Notes: generated by a model from the sequence alone, not told the origin. A stretch of 64,000 nt of DNA from Enterobacter asburiae (GCF_008080435.1 NZ_VRKN01000014.1:28827-92826); one strand, 5' to 3'. Positions 11,150 through 20,995 are shown, counted from the first letter of the stretch. Numbers and translations: made by a program.

Positions 11150-13285
11150 TCAGATCAGGCTCTCAGACGAGGGGAGCAGCTTAGGATTGAGGCAGTTTTC
11201 ATAATACTGCTGGATGTCGGCAAGGCGGGTGCGTGAGCGCTGGTAGCGGCGCAGGGCCATAAAGCCGTTCCAGAAAATGGCGATCAGCATCGCGGTCATC
11301 AGCAGAGAGGTACCGATGTAACGCCACAAACCTGCGCTATCCGGCATCCGGTGCAGGCCGATATGGCGAGTGCCGTTGGCATCGGTATAAATACTCGTGA
11401 CAATTCCTTCGGCGCTGAACGGCGTTTGCATCAGCATCTGCGCCAGGCGCTGGAATTGGCTCCACTGCTCCTGCGCCGGGTAGTCATAAAGCGCGACCTG
11501 CGGGTAAGGCTGATCGACCAGGTCGCTGCCTTCATCGCTGACAATCACAAACCCGCCCGGAGCCGGGCTGTTCAGCGCCTGAGCCGCTCGGGTGGTCTCG
11601 CGCATCATGAACGGCGAGGTCGAGGTGGCGACAAGGTTATCCAGCGATTCAGCGCTCACCGGACGCAGCAGCACGTTAACGCCATCCAGCCGTCCGGCTT
11701 CGGCGCGTTTCACCAGCGAGTCCCAGTCTTTACTGTTCCCCAGGTTTACCAGGGCGTTTTTAAGACGTATGCACTCATCCTGAGAGGAGCATAAATCCTG
11801 TGTTTTCAGGACGATGTCACCAAAATCATCCAGCAGAACCATACCTGATTTCTGAATGGCCGAGCGCAGCGCAGGGCTGACGTGCGAATCATCGTCCGGT
11901 TTCGGGTGCAGCTGGCGGTTAACCGTCTGGGTAAGCGCCGTGGCTTTATTCACCACTTCGGATTCCGGCAGCGGCAGCGGCGGCGCGTCGTTCCAGATAA
12001 TTTGCGAGCAATCGAACGGCATGAACGGTGAGTTCTGGCGGGTGTTCCACGTCCCTGGGGTGTGAATATTACACATCCCGGTACCCTTCAGGCGCAGCGT
12101 ATCCCCCACGCGTACACCGGCTTCATCCAGTTTGTTGACGCTGGTCGCTTCAATGGTTTGCGCCCCTTTGATCCACGACAGGGTGAATTTGATGGGCATA
12201 TCCAGCGGCACGAAAAGCAGCAGCATGGCTAAGACCAGCGCGGCGCCGCCGGCAATGACCGCGCTGCGCAGCCAGTGCTGAAGCGGGAAATTTGTCACTT
12301 CATCATGCAGAGACAGGAAGCGCCCCTGACGCACAACGTGGCGGTCAAGGTAGATATCAATATCGGTTTTCTGCCCTAAGTCTTGCGCAATCCACGGTTG
12401 CCAGTGGCGCGGGTAGATCAGATCGATAATACCGAGCGAGATATTGTTGAGATGTTCCTGATCGTTTTCACCGAACAAGCCCCAGCGCTTTGGCGTACCG
12501 CGCAGGCAGTGGATCTCTCGCAACGAGGTTTTGGCCGGTGGGGCAAAGAGTCCCCAAAGCCCGGCAGCCAGCAGCAGCACCGCGCCTCCCGCCAGCCAGG
12601 GGACAAACACATCCGGCGTGAGCAGGCAGAAAAAAAAGAGCAGGAAGGCCGCGACGATCAGAATGGCTTCACGTATTCCGTCCGGGCGGCTCAGGGCGTA
12701 CTCTTCATGCGTCTCCTGGCGAATGTTCAGCAGTTCGATCTGCTCAGTCTCTTCGCCACGAATGGAAGCCTGCGTCGAACTCGCGCGCTCCAGCGCAAAA
12801 CGCGGGGCTTCCTGAAGGTATTCATTCAGCGTATGGCCGTTAAGTGAGATAACCAGGGGCAACGAATCGGTGTGAATCAGCTCAACGCTGTTTTCATCAT
12901 TAATGTATTGCTCCCAGGACGGGGGCAGATGCACTTCGACGGAATCAAGGTAATAGCGCCATTTATTGGGGTCATCAGTGGTGATGCCATAGCGCGTGAT
13001 GGAGCGCGTCACGCAGAGCACGGTATCACTTTGCGCATTAAGCTTTAGCGCGACGGGCGCAGCGGTGGCTCCCGTTGGCCCAGGCGTTAACTGAGAACGG
13101 TTCAGGATTTCGAGGTAGTTTTCAACCGCATCGCGCTCGTCTTGCGTGAGTTTGCGCGTGCTCGCACCCGCAAATGCATTTAAAAAGGGCAGACGATAAC
13201 GGCGCTGTACGCGGCGCCTGTACAACCACCCTGCAACCAATGCGCTGGCCAGCATAGCAGCGAGAACAATCAAAATGGTGCTCAT
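11150..13285 (-). CDS. igaA: Rcs pathway repressor IgaA
   Basis: 711-residue inner-membrane protein that holds the Rcs phosphorelay off; essential in several enterobacteria when Rcs is intact. One N-terminal TM segment (about 3-22), a cytoplasmic region, a pair of TM segments around 207-247, another near 340-360, a large periplasmic region with paired cysteines (for example CSSQDEC), and a C-terminal TM near 655-675. Length matches the E. coli protein exactly. It is the first gene of the leftward igaA-yrfG-hslR-hslO series and is divergent from nudE. Confidence 0.95.
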   Translation of the reverse strand: MSTILIVLAAMLASALVAGWLYRRRVQRRYRLPFLNAFAGASTRKLTQDERDAVENYLEILNRSQLTPGPTGATAAPVALKLNAQSDTVLCVTRSITRYGITTDDPNKWRYYLDSVEVHLPPSWEQYINDENSVELIHTDSLPLVISLNGHTLNEYLQEAPRFALERASSTQASIRGEETEQIELLNIRQETHEEYALSRPDGIREAILIVAAFLLFFFCLLTPDVFVPWLAGGAVLLLAAGLWGLFAPPAKTSLREIHCLRGTPKRWGLFGENDQEHLNNISLGIIDLIYPRHWQPWIAQDLGQKTDIDIYLDRHVVRQGRFLSLHDEVTNFPLQHWLRSAVIAGGAALVLAMLLLFVPLDMPIKFTLSWIKGAQTIEATSVNKLDEAGVRVGDTLRLKGTGMCNIHTPGTWNTRQNSPFMPFDCSQIIWNDAPPLPLPESEVVNKATALTQTVNRQLHPKPDDDSHVSPALRSAIQKSGMVLLDDFGDIVLKTQDLCSSQDECIRLKNALVNLGNSKDWDSLVKRAEAGRLDGVNVLLRPVSAESLDNLVATSTSPFMMRETTRAAQALNSPAPGGFVIVSDEGSDLVDQPYPQVALYDYPAQEQWSQFQRLAQMLMQTPFSAEGIVTSIYTDANGTRHIGLHRMPDSAGLWRYIGTSLLMTAMLIAIFWNGFMALRRYQRSRTRLADIQQYYENCLNPKLLPSSESLI

Positions 13286-13606
13286 GCTTTCCCCATCTTA
13301 CTTATCTTACAGGTGTAGTCAGTAGCACCTTTACATTGAATGAGAGTCTGTGGTTGGCTATCGGCAAGTATGGAGTCGAACTTGAGCATTCTGAAGCGCA
13401 TCCCAGTGACCGGTGATGATAGCAAAGCCTGTTATGGCGCGATATCAGCAAATTCCTGGAAACATTTCAACCTCTTGACATTTGTTTTGAATTGAGGATT
13501 GATCCCTGCTACGTTGCATAAATGTAAATAAAGAACGATTGACATTGCCGAAACCGTGCGGCATATCGCACAATAACGCCAGTTCTTACTGCTAAGACCC
13601 ATCACG
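13286..13606. promoter_or_regulatory. igaA / nudE divergent control region
   Basis: 321-base gap between divergent genes. On the + strand TTGACA (13539-13544), a 17-base spacer and CATATC (13562-13567) form a plausible sigma-70 promoter for nudE about 35 bases before its start. A second TTGACA near 13484 is possible. No convincing short gene or RNA was seen here. Confidence 0.45.
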
Positions 13607-14167
13607 ATGAGCAAACCACTACAAAAACCCACCATTCTGAATGTTGAAACTGTCGCCAAATCGCGTCTGTTTAATATCGAAAGTGTGGACCTGGAGTTCA
13701 GCAACGGTGTGCGTCGCGTTTATGAACGTATGCGCCCCTCTTCGCGCGAAGCGGTGATGATTGTTCCCATTGTCGACGATCATCTGATTTTGATCCGCGA
13801 ATACGCTGTGGGAACGGAATCTTACGAGCTTGGGTTCTCGAAAGGGCTTATCGACCCGGGTGAAACCGTCTTTGAAGCGGCAAACCGTGAGCTGAAAGAA
13901 GAGGTCGGCTTCGGGGCCAATGAGCTTTCGTTCCTGAAAAAACTGAGCATGGCGCCGTCCTATTTTTCCAGCAAAATGAATATCGTGGTGGCTGAAGATC
14001 TCTATCCTGAATCGCTGGAAGGGGATGAGCCGGAGCCGCTGCCGCAGGTTCGCTGGCCGTTAGCGCACCTGATGGATCTGCTGGAAGACCCTGACTTTAA
14101 TGAGGCTCGCAACGTGAGCGCGCTGTTCCTGGTCCGGGAGTGGTTGAAGGGGCAGGGGCGACTGTAG
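13607..14167 (+). CDS. nudE: Nudix ADP-sugar/NADH hydrolase NudE
   Basis: 186-residue cytosolic Nudix hydrolase that acts on ADP-ribose, Ap3A and NADH in E. coli. The Nudix box spans residues 80-102 (GLIDPGETVFEAANRELKEE plus VGF) with all catalytic Glu residues. The protein aligns end to end with the E. coli enzyme. It is a single gene, divergent from igaA and convergent with mrcA across a repeat and a terminator. Confidence 0.97.
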   Translation: MSKPLQKPTILNVETVAKSRLFNIESVDLEFSNGVRRVYERMRPSSREAVMIVPIVDDHLILIREYAVGTESYELGFSKGLIDPGETVFEAANRELKEEVGFGANELSFLKKLSMAPSYFSSKMNIVVAEDLYPESLEGDEPEPLPQVRWPLAHLMDLLEDPDFNEARNVSALFLVREWLKGQGRL

Positions 14168-14173
14168 TGGCCT

Positions 14174-14212
14174 GATGCCCTCACCTCAACCCTCTCCCAC
14201 GGGAGAGGGAGC
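14174..14212 (+). repeat. CCCTCACCC-type dispersed hairpin repeat, copy 3
   Basis: GATGCCCTCACCTCAACCC then TCTCCCACGGGAGAGGGAGC, immediately after the nudE stop codon and before the shared nudE/mrcA terminator. Confidence 0.75.
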
Positions 14213-14216
14213 AAAC

Positions 14217-14249
14217 ACAAAAACGGCAACCAGAAGTTGCCGTTTTGCT
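14217..14249. terminator. Bidirectional terminator between nudE and mrcA
   Basis: AAAACGGCAAC, a short loop and GTTGCCGTTTT form a strong stem with A and T runs on either side, serving two convergent genes. Confidence 0.85.
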
Positions 14250-14255
14250 TTGTTG

Positions 14256-16808
14256 TCAGAACAACTCGTGCGTTTCGCCGTTATCAATAATCTCTGTCCC
14301 CACCTCATGCACCGCCTGTGTGGTTGGCTGCGTGCCCTCGATGAAATACTCTTCGCGACTATTACCGCCGTTGGCGAGCTGACCCGTACTGCGGTCGATA
14401 TTGACCGTCACTACGCCTGGCGGTGGCGTCAACGGCTGCTCCGGCACGCCTTCAAGAACGGACTTCATGTAGGCGTCCCAGGCCGGCTGCGCGCTCTTCG
14501 CGCCGCCTTCGTAGCCGGAAATCTGATCCTTAATCGCGCCGGATGCCGTTGTACGACCTAAGTCACGGCGGTGATCGTCGAAACCGATCCAGACCGATGT
14601 CACCACGCCCGGACCGTAGCCGGAGAACCACGCATCTTTCGAGCTGTTAGTTGTCCCCGTTTTGCCGCCGATATCATGGCGCTGCAAATCACGCCCTGCA
14701 CGCCAGCCTGTACCCTGCCAGCCCGGTTCACCGAAGATGTTGGTGTTCAGCGCGCTTTTGATCAGGAACGACAGCGGCGTGTTGATCACATGCGGGGCAT
14801 ACTCCGGCGCACCGGTTTGTGCCACCAGCGACTGGTTAGCCTGCTCCAGCTGCGGCTGCGGTACAACGCCGTTCGGCTGCTCCTGCGATACGGCAGGGTC
14901 TTCCATGTCCTTATTCTCAAGCACGTCAGATTTCGGTGTATTACCGTAAATCACAGGAATATCGCACTCTGCACAGGCAATTTTCGGCTTCGCCTCGAAC
15001 AGCACGCCGCCCTGATCGTTCTCGATCTTGCTGATGAAGTACGGGTCAATCAGGAAGCCGCCGTTGGCCATCACCGAGTACCCGCGTGCAACCTGAAGCG
15101 GCGTAAAGGAGGCGGAGCCTAACGCCAGCGACTCGGTGCGAACGATGTTCTGCGCCGGGAAACCGAAGCGCTGCAGATACTCTGCGGCATAGTCGACGCC
15201 CATCGCGCGCATGGCACGCACCATCACCACGTTTTTCGACTGTCCCAGGCCCTGACGAAGACGAATGGGACCGGCATATTCCGCAGGTGAGTTCTTCGGC
15301 TGCCAGTCGGAACCGGCACCGGCATCCCAGCGGGAAATTGGCACGTCGTTAAGGATGCTGGCGAGGGTCAAGCCTTTATCCATCGCTGCCGTGTAGAGGA
15401 ACGGTTTGATATTGGAACCGACCTGACGCAGCGCCTGGGTGGCGCGGTTAAATTTGCTCTGGTTGAAATCAAACCCGCCGACCAGGGCCAGGACGGCACC
15501 GTTCTGTGGATTGATAGAGACCAGGGCCGAGTTGACGTCCGGCACCTGTGCCAGCCACCAGGCTTCGCCTACCTTGCGCACCCAGATTTGCTGCCCGGTT
15601 TGTACCGCATCGGTCACTTTACGCGGCGTAGGGCCTTGCAGCGTATCCGAGCGGTATGGACGCGCCCAGCGGATACCGTCCATACGCAGGGAGACGGAGG
15701 TACCGTCCGCGAGCGTCGCAACGGCTTCCTGAGGATCGGCCTGCGTCACCACGGCAGGAAGGAGCGGACCATAGGTTGGCAGCGCCTTCAGCGTGCTGGT
15801 GATTTTTTTGCTGTCCCACGCGCCTTCGCCCACTTTCCAGAGCACGTTTGACGGGCCGCGATAGCCGTGACGCATATCGTAGTCCATCACGTTGTTCCGC
15901 ACCGCCTCCTGAGCCGCCTGCTGGACTTTGCGGGTGACGGTGGTGTACACGCGATAGCCATCTTCATAGGCCTTGTCACCATAACGATTCACCATCTCCT
16001 GGCGAACCATTTCGGTCAGGTAAGGTGACGCGAAGGCGATCTCAGGGGCGTGGTAGTTAGCGTCAATGACATCGTTACGCGCCTGGTCGTACTCGCTCTG
16101 GCTGATGTAGCCTTCGCTCAGCATACGTGACAGGACGACGTTACGACGCGCGGTGGCGCGATCGAGCGAGTAGAGCGGGTTAAACGTGGACGGCGCTTTC
16201 GGCAGACCGGCAATAGTTGCCATTTCGCTTAAGGTGAGTTGCTCAACAGGCTTACCGAAGTACACCTGTGCGGCAGCCCCCACGCCATAGGCGCGGTAGC
16301 CCAGGTAGATTTTGTTGAGGTACAGCTCAAGGATTTCGTCTTTGCTCAGCAGCTGCTCAATACGGATCGCAAGGAACACCTCTTTGATCTTACGTATCAG
16401 CGTCTTTTCAGGGCTGAGGAAGAAGTTACGCGCCAGCTGCTGCGTAATGGTACTCGCCCCCTGAGAGGCGTGACCAGAGAACAACGCAATGCTCGCGGCA
16501 CGGAAAATCCCCACCGGATCGACACCGTGGTGCTCGTAAAAACGGCTGTCCTCCGTGGCGATAAAGGCTTTCACCATCACGGGGGGGATTTGGTTTAAGG
16601 TCAGCGGAATACGACGCTTCTCGCCATACTGCGCCATCAGCTCGCCATCGGCGCTATAGACCTGCATCGGGATCTGGAGTCGCACATCGCGAAGCGTGGC
16701 GACATCAGGTAGCTGTGGCTCAATATATTTGTACAAACCGTAAATCGAGCCTGCTCCCAGCAGAATGCAACAGACTGCAAGGATGAATAAATACTTTACG
16801 AACTTCAC
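14256..16808 (-). CDS. mrcA: Penicillin-binding protein 1A
   Basis: Bifunctional peptidoglycan synthase anchored in the inner membrane, 850 residues from the GTG at 16806-16808. TM anchor about 5-28. The GT51 glycosyltransferase domain starts with the catalytic EDSRFYEHHG near residue 86. The OB-like insert follows. The transpeptidase domain has SNIKPF (nucleophile Ser), SKN (in GQSKNVV) and KTGT (GGKTGTTNSSKD). A second GTG at 16832 would add eight residues; neither has a strong ribosome site. The inner start is chosen because it gives the family start MKFVKYL and length 850. Divergent from hofM. Confidence 0.96.
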   Translation of the reverse strand: MKFVKYLFILAVCCILLGAGSIYGLYKYIEPQLPDVATLRDVRLQIPMQVYSADGELMAQYGEKRRIPLTLNQIPPVMVKAFIATEDSRFYEHHGVDPVGIFRAASIALFSGHASQGASTITQQLARNFFLSPEKTLIRKIKEVFLAIRIEQLLSKDEILELYLNKIYLGYRAYGVGAAAQVYFGKPVEQLTLSEMATIAGLPKAPSTFNPLYSLDRATARRNVVLSRMLSEGYISQSEYDQARNDVIDANYHAPEIAFASPYLTEMVRQEMVNRYGDKAYEDGYRVYTTVTRKVQQAAQEAVRNNVMDYDMRHGYRGPSNVLWKVGEGAWDSKKITSTLKALPTYGPLLPAVVTQADPQEAVATLADGTSVSLRMDGIRWARPYRSDTLQGPTPRKVTDAVQTGQQIWVRKVGEAWWLAQVPDVNSALVSINPQNGAVLALVGGFDFNQSKFNRATQALRQVGSNIKPFLYTAAMDKGLTLASILNDVPISRWDAGAGSDWQPKNSPAEYAGPIRLRQGLGQSKNVVMVRAMRAMGVDYAAEYLQRFGFPAQNIVRTESLALGSASFTPLQVARGYSVMANGGFLIDPYFISKIENDQGGVLFEAKPKIACAECDIPVIYGNTPKSDVLENKDMEDPAVSQEQPNGVVPQPQLEQANQSLVAQTGAPEYAPHVINTPLSFLIKSALNTNIFGEPGWQGTGWRAGRDLQRHDIGGKTGTTNSSKDAWFSGYGPGVVTSVWIGFDDHRRDLGRTTASGAIKDQISGYEGGAKSAQPAWDAYMKSVLEGVPEQPLTPPPGVVTVNIDRSTGQLANGGNSREEYFIEGTQPTTQAVHEVGTEIIDNGETHELF

Positions 16809-16928
16809 CGGAGATTTCCCATTTGGTTTCACTTGGGCAGTTTCTAAACAATCGCGCGGTAGTATAAAGGCAAGCCTGATTCATTGATATAGCCGTCAAG
16901 GCGACGGGCGATAAGGAGATCGTGAAGC

Positions 16929-17705
16929 ATGGCTTTCAAAACATGGCAGACGGGCGTTCATATTCAACAGGATAGGGTGCTGATCGTCGCGTTGGCCCGG
17001 GAGAAGTCCGGCTGGTGCTTGCGCCGCTGGTGGGCGATTCCTCTGGCCGAAGGCATCATTCGTGACGGCAAAATTTGTCAGCCAGAACAGCTGGTTGATG
17101 CGTTACGCGACTGGCGGAAAACGCTGCCGCACTACCACCGGGTGTTCCTCTCTTTCCCGGCAGCACGCACCCTGCAACGGTCGCTCCCTCGCCCGACCGT
17201 TGCGCTGCGCGACAGCGAGCAGCTCTCATGGCTTGGCGCGGCGCTCGCACGCGAACTGGAGATGTCTGCCGATACGCTCTGTTTCGATTACGCGCAGGAC
17301 ACCTTCAGCAATTCCTTTCACGTGACTGCCGCGCAAAACAACGAGGTTGATACCCTTCTGGCGCTGGCGAAAACGCTGCGTTTGCGGCTGGTGGCCATTA
17401 CTCCGGATGCCAGCGCGCTGGCGAATCTTCTTCCTGCGGTGGCGCCAGCGACGTGCATCGCCTGGCGGGACGATCGGCAGTGGCTGTGGGCGATGCGCCA
17501 CCAGTGGGGACGCCGCTTTACTACAGAAGCCGAAAACGTGGCTGAGCTGTCGGCGCTGCTGGCGCTTGGTCCGGATGACATCGCACGGTTTGATAACCGA
17601 CGTGACCCGTGGGAAATCCTGGAACGCTGCCATGCCCCACTACCGGACTGCGGCGCAGATTATACCGTTGCGCTGGCGTTGGCCATGAGTGAGGTGCCCG
17701 GATGA
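16929..17705 (+). CDS. hofM: HofM, PilM-like pilus assembly protein
   Basis: 258-residue cytoplasmic protein of the PilM/actin-like group. E. coli HofM is needed for use of extracellular DNA as a nutrient. Sequence signposts: AFKTWQTGVHIQQ at the N-terminus, FPAARTLQRSLPRP, and ITPDASALANLLPAV. It is clearly more diverged from E. coli than neighbouring housekeeping genes, as are the other hof genes. First of five overlapping or tightly spaced genes. The 120-base gap from mrcA must hold its promoter. Confidence 0.9.
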   Translation: MAFKTWQTGVHIQQDRVLIVALAREKSGWCLRRWWAIPLAEGIIRDGKICQPEQLVDALRDWRKTLPHYHRVFLSFPAARTLQRSLPRPTVALRDSEQLSWLGAALARELEMSADTLCFDYAQDTFSNSFHVTAAQNNEVDTLLALAKTLRLRLVAITPDASALANLLPAVAPATCIAWRDDRQWLWAMRHQWGRRFTTEAENVAELSALLALGPDDIARFDNRRDPWEILERCHAPLPDCGADYTVALALAMSEVPG

Positions 17706-18184
17706 GCATCATGAACTTTCTGCCCTGGCGACAGCAGCGGCGCGCGCGTTGCCTGCGTTTCTGGGGCGCAATGTGTGTCGGCACCGTGCTGTTGATGTTC
17801 GTGGTCATTTTCTGTCTGCGGATAAACCCTCTTATGAGACTGCACGCGCTGCAAACGGATCTGACGGGAATGCAGTCCGTGCAGCGCGCGCTTATCTCCC
17901 GGCAGAGACCCGGCGCACAAGCGCAGACACTTCAACGACGCGCATGGCAACCGGTGCTGGAATCCCTTTCCCGCGCCATTCCGGCACAGGTCTGGCTGAC
18001 AGAGCTGCGCTATCAGCCTCCTGCGCTGATGTTGAGCGGGTATGCCATAACCCTGCCGGCCCTGTCTGCTCTGCGCGATGCGCTTGGCCAAATAGCGGGT
18101 TTTACGGCCGGGACGGCGGGTGAGCTTCGGCAGGACAGCCAGGGGCGCTGGATGTTCACCCTTCATCTTAAAAGCGAGGGGTAA
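17702..18184 (+). CDS. hofN: HofN, PilN-like inner-membrane protein
   Basis: 160-residue bitopic protein of the PilN family. A short cytoplasmic start with the hallmark NFLPWRQQRR (residues 5-14), one TM segment (about 22-42), then a periplasmic coiled-coil and small domain. The ATG overlaps the hofM stop (ATGA). By analogy with type IV pilus systems it would join HofM and HofO in an inner-membrane platform. Confidence 0.9.
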   Translation: MSIMNFLPWRQQRRARCLRFWGAMCVGTVLLMFVVIFCLRINPLMRLHALQTDLTGMQSVQRALISRQRPGAQAQTLQRRAWQPVLESLSRAIPAQVWLTELRYQPPALMLSGYAITLPALSALRDALGQIAGFTAGTAGELRQDSQGRWMFTLHLKSEG

Positions 18185-18187
18185 CGC

Positions 18188-18643
18188 GTGGATACCCTGT
18201 TAGAACGCTGGTGCGAAAGCCGTCTCTGGAATCGGGTGCTCTTCTGGTGTCTGGGGAGTCTTCTGGCCGGACTGGCTGCGTGGGGCACCTTGCTCAGGCC
18301 GGTAGACAGGCAGTGTGCTGAACGACAACGCCAGCTGATTCAGGACGCGAGGACTAACGCAGCGTTATGGCCTGCCGTCAGAAAGGTGCCGTTTCGTCCG
18401 GATACAACGGAATCACGGGAGCTGACGCCGTTTTCCCCGCTCGATTTTCAGGACGATGACACGACGCTGGTTCACTGGAAGCCGCTGCAGAACGGAGGAG
18501 AACTGATGCTGGAGGTTGAGTGGCAGGCACTCCCGGGGCTTTTTTCCCGGCTGGCGCAGCGGGATGTGCAGATCGCCGCTTTCGCGATTGCGCCACAAGG
18601 TACGGCGTTGCGCCTGCGGCTGGAGCTGGAACATGCGAAATAG
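18188..18643 (+). CDS. hofO: HofO, PilO-like inner-membrane protein
   Basis: 151-residue protein with one N-terminal TM segment (about 17-36) and a periplasmic domain, in the position and size of E. coli HofO. The start is GTG at 18188, three bases after the hofN stop, with GAGGGG about eight bases upstream. Overall similarity is modest, so the call rests on gene order, size and topology. Confidence 0.82.
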   Translation: MDTLLERWCESRLWNRVLFWCLGSLLAGLAAWGTLLRPVDRQCAERQRQLIQDARTNAALWPAVRKVPFRPDTTESRELTPFSPLDFQDDDTTLVHWKPLQNGGELMLEVEWQALPGLFSRLAQRDVQIAAFAIAPQGTALRLRLELEHAK

Positions 18644-19037
18644 CGCGCGATATTTGCTGGTTTGCTCAGCGCTGCTATTGACCGGCATGCGCGATCCGTT
18701 TTGCCCGCCGGACGATCCCTGCGCTATTGGCGAGCTGGCGCAGTGGCACTATCGCGGCATGGTGGGAGGACAGAATGCTATCGGCATTTTACAGGATGGG
18801 CAAAAGCGCTGGTACCGGCTGAAAACGCATGAGCGCTTTCCGGCAGGCTGGACGATAACAGCCATCAATGAAACGGAACTGGTTGTTGATGTGGGTGACA
18901 CATGTGAACCAGGAAAATGGACGTGGCAACGAGAAGGAACGGACAAGAATGAATTTACGGGTAATGCTGTGGCTGCTGGCGTTCAGCCATCCGCTGTGGG
19001 CCGCCGCGCCAAAGCCGGTCACGCTGGTGGTGGATGA
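18633..19037 (+). CDS. hofP: HofP, PilP-like periplasmic protein
   Basis: 134 residues, the same length as E. coli HofP. It starts with ATG inside the end of hofO (11-base overlap). A signal-like N-terminus (RYLLVCSALLLTGMRDPFCPP) matches the E. coli LLTGMRDPFKPP segment. QDGQKRWYRL and the C-terminal CEPGKWTWQRE with Trp residues align well. A longer upstream in-frame start is rejected because it lies deep in hofO and removes the signal peptide. Its end overlaps hofQ by 89 bases. Confidence 0.85.
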   Translation: MRNSARYLLVCSALLLTGMRDPFCPPDDPCAIGELAQWHYRGMVGGQNAIGILQDGQKRWYRLKTHERFPAGWTITAINETELVVDVGDTCEPGKWTWQREGTDKNEFTGNAVAAGVQPSAVGRRAKAGHAGGG

Positions 19038-20187
19038 TGTTCCTGTGGTCCAGTTGCTGCAGAGCCTGGTCACACAGGAGAGCCGTAATCTGGTGATATC
19101 GCCTGATGTCGGCGGCACGCTTTCACTTAACCTGACGCGCGTCCCCTGGCGGCAAGCGTTACAGACGGTTGTCACCAGCGCTGGCCTCGTTTTGCGAGAG
19201 GAGGGCGGCATTTTTTACGTGCATACCGCAGCCTGGCAGCGTGAACAGCAGGAACGTTCAGAACAGGAGCGGGCGCGTCGACAGCTTGATGCGCCGCTGG
19301 TGTCTCACAGCATCCCTTTTTCCTATGCCGATGCTGGAGAGCTGCAAAAAGCCGCGGAAAAACTCCTGAGCCCGAAGGGGAGTTTATCTGTCGACAAACG
19401 TACCAACCGGCTGCTAATTCGGGATAACCAGACGGTGGTGGATACCCTGCTGCGTTGGGCCGCTCAGATGGATATTCCCGTCGAACAGGTCGAGCTGGCG
19501 GCGCATATTGTGACCATTAATGAAAAAAGTCTGCGTGAGCTGGGAGTGAAGTGGAATCTCGCCGACGCCACCGACGCGGGTAAGGTTGGTCAGCTCACCA
19601 CGCTTGGCAGCGATCTTTCCGTCGCCAGCGCCACCAGCCACGTCGGTTTTAACATCGGACGAATCAATGGTCGGCTGCTGGATCTTGAGCTCTCTGCGCT
19701 GGAGCAAAAACAGCAGGTCGATATCATCGCCAGCCCGCGGCTGCTGGCCTCGCATATGCAACCGGCCAGCATCAAGCAGGGGAGTGAAATTCCGTATCAG
19801 GTCTCAAGCGGTGAAAGCGGCGCCACCTCCGTTGAGTTTAAGGAGGCGGTATTAGGGATGGAGGTCACGCCGGTGGTATTACCGGGGGGACGCGTGCGCC
19901 TGAAATTGCACATCAGTGAAAATATGCCGGGACAGGTTCTGCAGCAGGCTGACGGTGAAACGCTGGCTATCGACAAACAAGAGATAGAAACCCAGGTGGA
20001 GGTAAAAAGTGGAGAAACGCTGGCGTTGGGCGGAATTTTTTCGCAGAAGAACAAAACCGGCAGTGACAGTGTGCCGGGGCTGGGAAAAATCCCCTGGCTT
20101 GGGCAGCTTTTTCGCCACGATGGGAAGGATAATGAACGGCGCGAGTTAGTGGTGTTTATTACACCACGCCTGGTCGGTATTCGCTGA
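18949..20187 (+). CDS. hofQ: HofQ secretin-family outer-membrane protein
   Basis: 412-residue secretin that would form the outer-membrane pore for DNA passage in the hofMNOPQ system. A signal peptide (about 1-18, ending WAAA), the STN/N0-like domain (VVDDVPVVQLLQSL..), an N1 domain near 115-185, and the C-terminal secretin domain (from about 215) with QGSEIPYQVSSGESGATSVEFK and VPGLGKIPWLGQLFR. The ATG at 18949 is used because it gives the same 412-residue length as E. coli. The C-terminal half is far better conserved than the N-terminal half. Confidence 0.94.
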   Translation: MNLRVMLWLLAFSHPLWAAAPKPVTLVVDDVPVVQLLQSLVTQESRNLVISPDVGGTLSLNLTRVPWRQALQTVVTSAGLVLREEGGIFYVHTAAWQREQQERSEQERARRQLDAPLVSHSIPFSYADAGELQKAAEKLLSPKGSLSVDKRTNRLLIRDNQTVVDTLLRWAAQMDIPVEQVELAAHIVTINEKSLRELGVKWNLADATDAGKVGQLTTLGSDLSVASATSHVGFNIGRINGRLLDLELSALEQKQQVDIIASPRLLASHMQPASIKQGSEIPYQVSSGESGATSVEFKEAVLGMEVTPVVLPGGRVRLKLHISENMPGQVLQQADGETLAIDKQEIETQVEVKSGETLALGGIFSQKNKTGSDSVPGLGKIPWLGQLFRHDGKDNERRELVVFITPRLVGIR

Positions 20188-20473
20188 CGGGTAACGATCC
20201 CCGCAATGATTTTGCATTCAGTTTGTTGCAGATGTTTGACGTGGGGCATGAATTAGCATACAAGGAGTACCGATTTGAGTTGGACTTACGTCTTATTACC
20301 TTATGCGCCCGACGCGGTGATTTAATCAGTTGCCAAACAAGCCGGAGTATTGAGATAATTTTTAGTCTGACTCTCGCTCTATTGCATATGAGGTTTCAGT
20401 TCATGTCCTGCTACGCTGAGTGTCTGCGCAGCGGGGATTACCATTAACGAATAGTCTTAGTAGTACCGATAAA
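20188..20473 (+). promoter_or_regulatory. aroK upstream region with candidate promoter
   Basis: 286-base leader between hofQ and aroK. TTGCCA (20330-20335), an 18-base spacer and GATAAT (20354-20359) form a plausible sigma-70 promoter for the aroK-damX-dam transcript. A 74-codon frame at 20223-20447 has no recognisable family and is not called. Confidence 0.55.
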
Positions 20474-20995
20474 ATGGCAGAGAAACGCAATATCTTTCTG
20501 GTTGGGCCTATGGGTGCCGGCAAAAGCACTATTGGGCGTCAGTTAGCTCAACAACTCAATATGGAATTTTACGATTCTGATCAAGAGATTGAGAAACGAA
20601 CCGGAGCTGATGTGGGCTGGGTTTTCGACGTAGAAGGCGAAGAAGGTTTCCGTGACCGAGAAGAAAAAGTGATCAACGAACTCACGGAAAAACAGGGCAT
20701 CGTTCTGGCAACAGGCGGCGGCTCTGTGAAATCTCGCGAAACCCGCAACCGTCTCTCCGCCCGTGGCGTAGTGGTCTATCTTGAGACGACCATCGAGAAA
20801 CAGCTGGCACGTACGCAGCGCGATAAAAAGCGCCCGCTGCTGCAGGTTGAAACGCCACCACGCGAAGTTCTGGAAGCGTTGGCCGATGAACGCAATCCGC
20901 TGTATGAAGAGATTGCCGATGTGACCATTCGTACTGACGACCAGAGCGCTAAAGTGGTTGCAAACCAGATTATTCATATGCTGGAAAGCAACTGA
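20474..20995 (+). CDS. aroK: Shikimate kinase I
   Basis: 173-residue cytosolic enzyme phosphorylating shikimate in aromatic amino-acid synthesis. P-loop GPMGAGKST at residues 11-19, shikimate-binding DSDQEIE and GGG (ATGGGSV), and the lid arginine region QRDKKRPLL. The start giving [14 protein letters not shown] is chosen over an upstream in-frame ATG because it matches the family. First gene of the aroK-aroB-damX-dam series. Confidence 0.98.
   Translation: MAEKRNIFLVGPMGAGKSTIGRQLAQQLNMEFYDSDQEIEKRTGADVGWVFDVEGEEGFRDREEKVINELTEKQGIVLATGGGSVKSRETRNRLSARGVVVYLETTIEKQLARTQRDKKRPLLQVETPPREVLEALADERNPLYEEIADVTIRTDDQSAKVVANQIIHMLESN

Noticed and set aside
20223..20447. A 74-codon frame in the aroK leader
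   Set aside because: It overlaps the candidate aroK promoter, resembles no known family and has no clear conservation signal.
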